Assembly (NCBI RefSeq): GCF_963169125.1
Contig: NC_084801.1
Span: 113,239,061-113,303,060, forward strand
Direction of reading: 5' to 3'
DNA: 64,000 bases
Origin: Humulus lupulus
Lineage: Eukaryota > Streptophyta > Magnoliopsida > Rosales > Cannabaceae
Positions 56,391-64,000 of the stretch are shown here, piece after piece (the first letter of the stretch is position 1; the number at the start of each line of letters is the position of its first letter). A program made the position numbers and the translations under genes. Under the pieces are notes generated by a model. That model did not search any database and was not told where the DNA came from. It saw only the letters and a list, made by a program, of their open reading frames with translations.

Positions 56391-57475
56391 TGTTTGTATT
56401 AAAAGAGCTAATTAAAGATACGCAATCGGGAATGGGCCCTTTTTAATAATTATTAATATCAGCCAATATCACACACACACACATATATATATATTAAATT
56501 ACATACAATAAGATTAGAGATTAAATCTTGTAGCCTATCAAGTGTCCTCAAATATTTTTGTATAAAATTAATGATCTTCCTATCCAAGTTGTAAAAGCTC
56601 ACACCTTGATCTTCCAGAGCAATCCTCAAACACACAAGGATGTGTGTGGACACGTAGGATTCATAAGGTTGATTTATGACTTTGTAGATGAACTCAACAC
56701 GTGAGATCTAGAGAGGTTTGACTGGGAGAAGTGGAATTGAACAGTTTTCAAGTGTAGGAAAACTATCGCTTCTACTCAGAGAGAGTCTATTTTTTAATCA
56801 CATAAAAAATCATATATTTGTTTTTGAAGTATCGCTCTATTAGTTTTTATAAAGATAATTAATCTTTATTTTATTAAAAATAGAATTCAAATTAAAATTG
56901 ATATGTTATAATTATTTAATTTAAATAATATTTAAAAAGGAATAATTAAATTACTGACTAAAAAAATAATTTGAAATTCAAAATTTAAATATTAGGGATT
57001 GGGGAATCACTGTGTGTGGCACCAAACTCACTACACAGTGAGTGTGTCGCCCCACATATTAGGGTTTTTCCTAATTTTTATTTTTTGTTTGTTTAATAAA
57101 CTTTTAAGACAATATATTTATCCCAACATAAATATCAGTTAATTCAAAATTAACTTTATCTTAAAATATCAGTTTTAAATAAATAAATATCATATTCTCT
57201 CTATATATTAATCCAAACAAGATTAATATTAATTTTAACCTATAGTTTTTCAAAATAAAAACTATATAGTTAAATAATTAATTCATAATTAATTAATTTT
57301 CCACAACTATCACATAATTATTTCCTTATCCTAGAAAATTAACTCCTTTGCAATTAAGTCATTCTCTCTACAAATTTTTCTTTTGACATCCTTACCCTTC
57401 ACAGTGTAGGACAGAGGTGATCTGAGGACTGTGGACCTATAATACGAAGCGTCAATATTCCAGATTATTAATTAA
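56391..57475 (-). mobile_element. LTR-C of the copia array, truncated
   Basis: Collinear with LTR-B from 43814 onward ('tgtttgtattaaaagagc'). It is broken at 57475 by a family-Y LTR, left flank ATTAA. The remaining part of LTR-C should lie beyond the window. Confidence 0.85.
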
Positions 57476-59198
57476 TGTAGTGTCCCAGAATATTTACTTA
57501 GCTAGCTAGATAGTAGTAGTAGTAGTTAGTATTAGTTAGTAGTATGTTGAAATTACCGTGGATTTTGGTTCAAACCTGGACTTAGTTAGATTCTCATAGC
57601 AACAGTTGGGAATTTTATAAGTTTAACCTATAGTTTAAGAATATTAATTAAAACATAAGGTTTGATTAATATTGCTAGTCATAGATATATATATTTATTA
57701 TAACCTAAGGTTTAGATAGAGCCAATAAGAGCATGACACTTCTCATAATCATGATTATTAAGGAATGAATTATTTTTTATGAATAGTTTTAATAAAAGAA
57801 AGATCTAGAAGCTCTAGAACCTTCCAGCAGCTGTTAGGATCGTATTATGACTCAGTCAAAGCTATTTATCCAATTCAAATTATGCTGAAAAAGTGCAAAT
57901 ACGTGTTTGATATATCAACGTATGCCGATATATCGCAGCATAGGGGCCGATATATCGCCTACGGAAGATACAGAAAACACGTCAATTTGCACGAACGATC
58001 AAACGGGACTCGAGAATATAGGGGGAGGCGATATATCGCCTATTGGCTGGGGGGGGGGGGGTGGATATATCAACTCCAAGATGGTTTTTTTGAAAAGTTT
58101 GGTTTTTAATTTTGAAAATTTTCCTTAACCACTTAGACCTGCCTTTGAACAATTTTGACAGAGTTCTGGGCGTCAGTTGAACGAAAATTAAAATCTTTTT
58201 CATTTTATATTCATTTATTTATTCAAATTAAAAGGGGTTAGTTTCACTCCTTGAACTCTATAAATAGGACCTAGTACTCAGCCATTTTCTTCATTCTTCA
58301 AGCATTTTATCAGAGCCTCCAAGGTGCTAGTGTTACTGTAGAGAGATAAACTTGGGTTTGGGATAAACACTTGGGAAGTGAGATTTAGTGTGATTTCAGT
58401 ATTGAGATTTAGATCAATCCATAAGATCATTCAATGTATTCTTATTCCTAAGTTCAATTCTTTATGGTTCTATAGTTTTCTTTAGTTTACTTTTATTCAG
58501 ATCCTAACTCTTGTTTATGATTCTTGATTAGGTATTTAATTTTTGAAACTTAAGGTTCTTCTTGGTAAGTTTCTTCTTGGTTGGTTTAGTGTTCTTTTCA
58601 TCACTTTTTCTTTAGATTCTCACCATTTTTTTTACTGTTGGTTTATAGGAGTGTTCTAATCTCGTTCTTGTTCCAAACATCCCGGTTTTTGGTAAGGAAA
58701 ATAGGATAGATTTTATGTGATTATACGATATGTTTTTGTTATGATATGTATATGCAGAATATGTTTTATAGTCCTTGGGTATATGACCTGTTTAGTTAGC
58801 AAGCCCCAATAATATATGGGCATATGATTTGCTTAGCTAGCAAGCCCCACAAATTTATGGGCATATGACTTGCTTAGCTAACAAGCCCCAAGAATTTATG
58901 ATGGCCATTAATATTGTAGTTCTATACGATACAGGTTTTTTTTATAGTCATATGCTTTATAGTGTACGTTTATGATATAGTCTTATGCTTATGATTTATG
59001 TTATATGTTGTTAGTAGATTTTTCCTTGCTGGGCATTAGGCTCATTCCTCTATTTTTAGTGTGATGCAGAAAAATGATTATGGAAGGCGGAAGGATTCTA
59101 GGAAGCTTTGCAAATAGTATTTAAACAATTGAATTAAAGTTTATGTTTTATAAACAACGGGATCTCATACCATATAACATTTTATTTTATACTTTTAT
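57476..59198 (+). mobile_element. Family-Y gypsy LTR, copy 1 (3' end missing)
   Basis: Starts TGTAGTGTCCC. It has a short TAG microsatellite at about 57519-57533, the palindromic 'cgatatatcg' cluster at about 57930-58070, a TATA box at 58259-58266, and the 'tatgacttgcttagctagcaagcccc' repeats at about 58780-58890. It lacks the last 200 bp or so, because copy 2 begins inside it at 59199 (left flank TTTAT). A 12-base G run occurs at 58050-58061. Confidence 0.75.
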
Positions 59199-59232
59199 TG
59201 TAGGGTCCCAGAATATTTACTTAACTAGCTAG

Positions 59233-59309
<77 letters not shown>

Positions 59310-61162
59310 TAGTATTAGTTTGTAGTATGTTAGATTCTGTGGATTTTGGTTTAAGTCGAGACTTAGTAAGAAACTCATAGTAATAGTTATGAATTTTATA
59401 AGTTTAACCTATAGTATAAGAATATTAATTATAACATAAGGTTTTTGATTAATATTGCTGGTCCTAGGTGTATTATTTATTATAACCTAAGGTTTAGATG
59501 AGGCCAATAAGAATATGACACTTATCATAATCATGATTATTAGGGAATTAGAGTTTGTTATTTTATGGTTAGTTAAGATATTTGTAGATTAGGTTGTTAT
59601 TTAGATAATTAAATAGATTTTCCGTAACTTTAGGGTACTGTAACTTCCGACCTATTTTTGACCCAGTTATATTGTGAATTTCAAAAAATAGTATTTCTAG
59701 AAAGTTGTAGATAATTGAATTAGCTTTCTAACGGTATAAAGATGGTCTAAATCGTAGTCATACAGCTTTGATTTTACTACAGGTGAGTTTAGAGTTACGA
59801 GATTTAGGAAGTTAGAAGTTAGGATTCTATTTTTTTTATTTTTGTTTTTAATTTTTAAAACAACCTTTGACTCCTTAGACCTACCTCTGAACGATTTGAC
59901 CGAGTCCTAAGCCTTTGACTGATGAATATTCAAATATTTTCATTTAATATTCATTATTGTTATTCAAAGCCAAAAAGAAGATGTTTATTCCTAGAACTCT
60001 ATAAATAAGACTTAGAACCCAGCCCTTCCACACACTCTTCAAGCTATGATCAGACTCCAAGGTGCTAGTGTGACCATAGAGTGATAAACACTTGGGTTAG
60101 GGAAAAGCTTTTCCATTCTTAAGCTTTATAAAATACTTGGGAAGTGAGGTTTTAGTGTATTTCGGTATTGGAGTTAGACCAATCCATAAGGTCAACTAAG
60201 GTACTCTTATTCTTTAAGTCCAGTTCTTTAAAACTCTTGAGTTTTCTTTAGTCCTTTTATTCAGATCCCAACATTTGATATTGGTTTTTGATTAGGCTCT
60301 TGAAACATAAAGATCTTTCTTGGAGTGTTCCAAGTCCCACATTTGTTCTCAATTATCCCGGTGTTGGTAAGGAAAATAGGATAGTTTCTATATGCTTATA
60401 TGTTATGTTATGATAAGTTTATGTTATAATATGTTATGTTATGTTTTTTTTTTTTTTATGTTATCTAGGGCTCATAGTTGCTTAGCTAGCCAGCCCTAGT
60501 GTTTATCATTTTCATGGTTTTGAGTTATGGTTTACCCTACCTCAGATATTAAACAGGGGACCTAGATGGGTTATCATATACTACCATGTGATCTAACCTA
60601 CCTTAGATATTAGACAGGGGACCTAGATGGTTTATTGCATGCCATGTTAATGAGTTAATGGCCATTAATATTGTAGTCCTATATGGTATATGTTTTTATA
60701 GTCATATGTTTTATAGTTTATGTTTATGATGTAGTTTTATGCTTATGATATATGATGTATGTTTTTAGTAGGTTTTCCTTGCTGGGCATTAGGCTCATCC
60801 CTTTATTTTTAGTGTGATGCAGGAAAATGAATCTGGAAGGCGGAAGGATTCTTGGTAGCTTGGCTTGTGTGTTGAGGATGGATGGAATGTGTGGACTATG
60901 TGTCGATCGAGGATGAAGTTATTTATTTTTAGTCTTTTAGATCATGTTTTTCCGCATTTAGTTTTTTTAAACAATTGAATTAAAGTTTATGTTTTTCTTT
61001 TAAATAATGGGTACCCATGCCATATTTTCCATTATTATGTATTTGATACAATATTTTTAGTTTTAATAAAGTAATATTATTTCTTATGTATCTTTCCCAA
61101 AATAGTAGCTACGTCTAGTTGTTTTAATGGTCCAAGGTCTTAGAAATAGTTGGGTCATTACA
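59199..61162 (+). mobile_element. Family-Y gypsy 5' LTR, copy 2, 1964 bp
   Basis: TGTAGGGTCCC to GGGTCATTACA, followed by a primer site, so it is a 5' LTR. It has a TATA box (TATAAATA) at 60000-60007. The segment at about 59540-59830 is unrelated to the matching region of copy 1 and lacks the palindrome cluster. The repeat segment near 60530-60640 is also different (two copies of 'ggggacctagatgg.ttat'). Confidence 0.8.
59236..59310 (+). repeat. (TAG)n microsatellite, about 25 units
   Basis: Uninterrupted TAG trinucleotides in the LTR start. The same site in copy 1 has only four or five units, so the tract expanded in copy 2. Confidence 0.95.
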
Positions 61163-61164
61163 GT

Positions 61165-61176
61165 TGGTATCAGAGC
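61165..61176 (+). promoter_or_regulatory. Primer binding site, tRNA-iMet type
   Basis: TGGTATCAGAGC lies two bases after the LTR end. It is the standard tRNA-iMet site used by chromovirus-type gypsy and many copia elements. Confidence 0.85.
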
Positions 61177-61831
61177 AACGGTTCATATACATGAAGTTCT
61201 CCTTGATACACACGCTCAAGCTCCGAATCTAAACTGCCAATGTAAGTATTTATGTTATAGTTTTCATGTTTATGTTTATTATGTTTACGTTTATTTTAAT
61301 AGCCTGATTTTTTTAGTTATGTTAGTTTATGGTTATTTATTTGTTTATTGTTTTATTTTGCATTTATGATTGTACTTAGTGAAAACCATTTTCCAAATAA
61401 ATATCATTGTTATTTTTGAATGACATGTATGAGTTTGATTTTTTTTACAATCATAATAAATAATGACCAAGTTCAGTGAGGGTGGATACAAATCAATGGA
61501 CCGGGTTCTATTTTGAGAGATAGGGGGCCATATTAGTGGGAACGATTTTACTGATCCCAGCCCTCCCTTAAAATGGTTAACTTTGGAACAACAACGAGTT
61601 TCGAGCCTGAGGATTAAGTCATATAGGATGATTAGAAACACACTTAGAAAATAATAAAGACGGCTTATTTTTCTAAGTTTAGAAACACACCCTAATTATA
61701 AAGAAGGCTTACATAATTTTTTTCATAAGAAGTCATAATTAATAGGTCCGAGTTATGTTTGCTTAGAATAAGTTTTGCCTTAGAGCCTATTAGGGTAACT
61801 TCTAATATGTTTTCTCGACTATTAGAACTTT
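61177..61831 (+). other. Leader of the family-Y element
   Basis: Non-coding sequence after the primer site. No gag frame was found. The small frames on both strands have no recognisable domain. It ends where a pol C-terminal fragment of a different element begins, at an undefined boundary between about 61640 and 61830. Confidence 0.4.
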
Positions 61832-61951
61832 GTTGAAGATGTCACTCAGAAGGTCTACAATGATGAGGACACCAAGACTAAAGATCCAAGTCTAGTTCCA
61901 GTTGGTCTGGTGACGAGGGCGCGAGCCAAAAGACTCAGTTTAGGAGCTTGA
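61832..61951 (+). pseudogene. pol: Gypsy pol C-terminal fragment
   Basis: 40 codons ending VPVGLVTRARAKRLSLGA-stop. The TRARAKR phrase resembles the C-terminal 'GPITRARAK' tail of pol in a plant gypsy group that, as I recall, also has the gag type seen at 63643. No other pol sequence precedes it. Confidence 0.45.
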
Positions 61952-62489
61952 TGAGTCTTATTGTATTTTGTCATCTTGTATTTTTATTTAGTCTTTGTTT
62001 ATTTTGTGAAAAGTCAAACACTTGACTTGTGTGAGTCCAAGAGTCCTTTTGTCTTTATTTTTTGGTTTTCATTAGGAAGACAAAAGGCTTGTCTTTAATT
62101 TCGGTTTTCATTAGGAAGACAAAAGGCTTGTTTTTTTTAAATTTCGGTTTTGCTTTAGGAAGACAAAGGGGCTTGTCTTGATGTAATTTTCGCCTATATT
62201 AGGCCTTGAAAACATTTGGAAAAAAATCAGATTTTGATGAAATGAAAATTGAGAGGTTTTCTTCTTGAGTTCTTGAAGAGACTATTCGAACTTATCAAGG
62301 GTATCCCTTGTGGCGTTCAATCCGACTTATCAAACGGAGTCCCATCCCCGTTTGTGGCGTCTTCCTCATACCAAGGTTCGTGCTTGGCTAAGCATTGGGT
62401 CGCGGTTCTTCATACCAAATTTCGTGTGTTCTTGGTGGCTGCCATATTTGGTGTCGGGTTTCATCACAGTGTTGGTGTGGTTCGTATCA
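61952..62489 (+). mobile_element. Probable gypsy LTR before the last gag
   Basis: Ends TTCGTATCA immediately before TTGGTATCAGAG, a tRNA-iMet-like primer site. The 5' boundary is not certain. It contains three imperfect copies of 'cggttttcattaggaagacaaaaggcttgt' at about 62060-62180. The overlapping plus-strand frames at 62249-62601 are LTR sequence. Confidence 0.5.
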
Positions 62490-62490
62490 G

Positions 62491-62508
62491 TTGGTATCAG
62501 AGATTAGG
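62491..62508 (+). promoter_or_regulatory. Primer binding site of the last gypsy element
   Basis: TTGGTATCAGAGATTAGG, of which TGGTATCAGAG matches the tRNA-iMet type, one base after the probable LTR end. Confidence 0.55.
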
Positions 62509-63642
62509 AACATCCGGTTTGGCCTATCCTTTCCTTTGTGTTTTTTTTTGCTATTCAATTCGTGTTCTAATATTAGGGTTTCTGAAATAAAAAAAAAATA
62601 AAATCAATTCGTGTTCCTATATTCTATTCGTGTTCATCTAGTCGTGTTTTTCTATTCTAGAGCTTGTTAATTTCCTTGTTTCAATTGTTTCCTTGTTTCC
62701 CTTATTTGTTGTGAAATCTGAAACTATTCTAGAGCTTGTTGAAATCGTGAATTAGGGTTCTTAACGTGAATTAGGGCTTTGAGTTTTTCTCTTGTTCTAA
62801 TTGTGGACTATGAATTTTCATTGAGTTTCTCTTGCTGTTTTGTTTTGAAATCCGAATTTTGCCTTGGGTTTCTCTTGTTCTTGTTGTGAAAATCCGAAAT
62901 TGGTATTGATAATTCCCTTGTTTCAATTGTGTCTCTGGTTTCAATTGGTTCCTTTATTTGTTGTGGAATCTGAGACTGTTATAGTGCCACAAATTATTTT
63001 GGTTTTGATCTTATTGGTTGAATCACAGATTGGATTTTGGGAATATTGGTTTTCTGTCATTGGGAGTGTTCTTGAATCTGTTATAGTACCACAGTTTGCT
63101 TGGTTTTCGGATTGGTTCTTTGGTGTTCAAAATTTTTCTTTTCAAAAATTGAGTATCTGGGTTATCAATTTGAGAGATAAAAGAACAAAAAGGAAGAAAG
63201 AAAAGGAAATTTCAAGGGGATCCGAACACTAAAAAAAAAAAAAAAAAAAAAACCCCACACAAGTGTTCCAAAAATCATCATTTTTTGTTCTATTCTTGTT
63301 CCTTATGGTCTAGAGGCCTTTTGGCCAAAACCCCACACAAGTGTTCCAAAAATCATCATTTTTTGTCATTTTCACCAGTTTTCGTCGGTGTTCGTTTGGT
63401 TTGTTTGGTTGGATTTGCTGCTTGAACACTCCATATTACCGTTGGATTAGTTTTGAAAGAACTTAAAGAAGAATACGAGTGGAAAAAGGCAGAGGTGTGA
63501 GCCTATTTGAGGGTAAAAGCCATTGAAATTGAGTGAAACACGAGGGGATTTGAGTGAAAATATTGTTCGAGCGAAACACGTGAGGGAGTGTGGTGAGGTC
63601 TTTTCTCCAAATTATTCTAACCTTATTTTGCAGATTTCCATC
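62509..63642 (+). other. Leader of the last gypsy element
   Basis: About 1.1 kb of T-rich leader. It contains a run of about 20 A from 63231 and a direct repeat of about 37 bp ('aaccccacacaagtgttcca' onwards) at 63251-63288 and again at 63329-63366. The 122-residue frame at 62864-63232 is T-rich and hydrophobic with no domain. 'tattttgcag' at 63624-63633, just before the gag ATG, could be a splice acceptor for a leader intron. Confidence 0.45.
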
Positions 63643-64000
63643 ATGGCACAAAATCCAGAGAAAAATGCAAGCAATGATATTCCGCCACCTGAGGTTCCGA
63701 ATCTACAAATGCAAGCATTAATTGGCGAGATGCGAAGGATGATGAGGGCGGAGTGTGAGCAGATACATGAGAGGTTGGATAGGGTAGAAGAGGGAACGCA
63801 ATGGAGGGCACGGAGGAACAGGGTGCAACAACGGGATGTTGAGGGTGAAAGAGAGTTTGATGGGGGCAATTTAGAGGAAGAATATGATAGGATGTCAGAG
63901 GGTAACCATAGGAGGTATGGTCGGGATAGAGAAGCTAGGAACCAGGTAGATAATTATTTGGGAAATATCAAAATGAGAATTCCAGCATTTCAGGGGAAGA
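63643..64000 (+). CDS. gag: Gypsy Gag, N-terminal part, runs off the window
   Basis: An uninterrupted frame of 119 codons from ATG 63643 to the window end. It is charged and probably helical (RMMRAECEQIHERLDRVEEG) and reaches YLGNIKMRIPAFQGK, the conserved opening of the gag domain in a widespread plant gypsy group. The ATG is the first good start in frame. No defect is visible so far, so this element may be comparatively young. The lineage within gypsy is not fixed. Confidence 0.75.
   Translation, partial: MAQNPEKNASNDIPPPEVPNLQMQALIGEMRRMMRAECEQIHERLDRVEEGTQWRARRNRVQQRDVEGEREFDGGNLEEEYDRMSEGNHRRYGRDREARNQVDNYLGNIKMRIPAFQGK

Larger units (their letters stand above)
6581..57475 (-). mobile_element. 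Tandem copia array: LTR-A, int1, LTR-B, int2, LTR-C
   Basis: Three homologous LTRs lie at 6581-22752 (A, split by insertions), 43814-45496 (B) and 56391-57475 (C, truncated). Between them are two internal regions in the same minus orientation. Both contain RNase H next to a polypurine tract, a gag fragment, the same leader beginning near 'cctcagttaggacaaattta', a GC-rich leader block, and a primer site TTGGTACCAGAGC or TTGGTACTAGAGC. LTR-B has RNase H and a polypurine tract at its start and a primer site at its end, so it serves both units. Integrase is missing from both units, so the array is non-autonomous. Later insertions make up most of its 51 kb span. Confidence 0.8.

Noticed and set aside
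62249..62590. 113-residue plus-strand frame resembling a small membrane protein
   Set aside because: It ends across a primer site and lies in the probable LTR of the last gypsy element.
63463..63869. Minus-strand frames opposite the last gag
   Set aside because: Shadows of the gag frame and its leader.

Overview
This is plant nuclear DNA made almost entirely of LTR retrotransposons nested inside one another. The Ty1/copia and Ty3/gypsy protein signatures, the tRNA-iMet and tRNA-Asp primer sites, the Tat-type dual RNase H and the AT-rich composition all point to an angiosperm, probably a eudicot; the species cannot be fixed from this window. I found no convincing host gene, no tRNA or rRNA gene and no CRISPR array.

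Layout from left to right. 1-48 is the tip of a gypsy-type LTR. 49-3362 is the 3' end of a Sirevirus-like copia element: RNase H remnant, env-like remnant, repeated polypurine boxes and a 1.1 kb 3' LTR. It sits in the gag region of a minus-strand gypsy element whose leader, tRNA-Asp-type primer site and 1.8 kb LTR occupy 3363-6551.

From 6581 to 57475 there is a minus-strand copia structure that I reconstruct as a tandem array, LTR - internal - LTR - internal - LTR. The middle LTR (43814-45496) has a polypurine tract and RNase H on one side and a primer binding site on the other, so both units share it. The array has been opened by younger insertions, most with readable 5-bp target site duplications: a 1.6 kb solo LTR (8008-9641, CTTAA); a 12.5 kb Tat-type gypsy element, Tat1 (9685-22164, GATTC); a chimeric LTR block containing a CACTA transposon end (23844-28557); a 12.8 kb minus-strand Tat-type element, Tat2 (30294-43056, TAGTT); a 3.6 kb solo LTR (46501-50137, CTTGT); and a 3.9 kb solo LTR (50296-54202, CAGCA/CAACA). 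The third copia LTR is broken at 57475 by more gypsy LTRs (57476-61162). The window then ends in another gypsy element with its gag open at 64000.

The Tat elements are the most informative part. Each has gag, protease, RT/RNase H, a second RNase H-like domain and integrase on one strand. On the other strand, between pol and the 3' LTR, each has a multi-exon antisense gene with a Transposase_28-like region and a C-terminal coiled coil. Predicted introns in the two copies keep the reading frame, and one lies at the same place in both. Tat1 is dead: it has eight nonsense codons, all explicable as C-to-T changes at CAG or CGA, an altered RT catalytic motif (YVAD) and an altered integrase motif (SNNG). 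Tat2 keeps these two motifs but is also broken. By eye the Tat1 LTRs differ at about 23 of 757 positions and the Tat2 LTRs at about 45 of 820, so Tat1 is probably the younger insertion.
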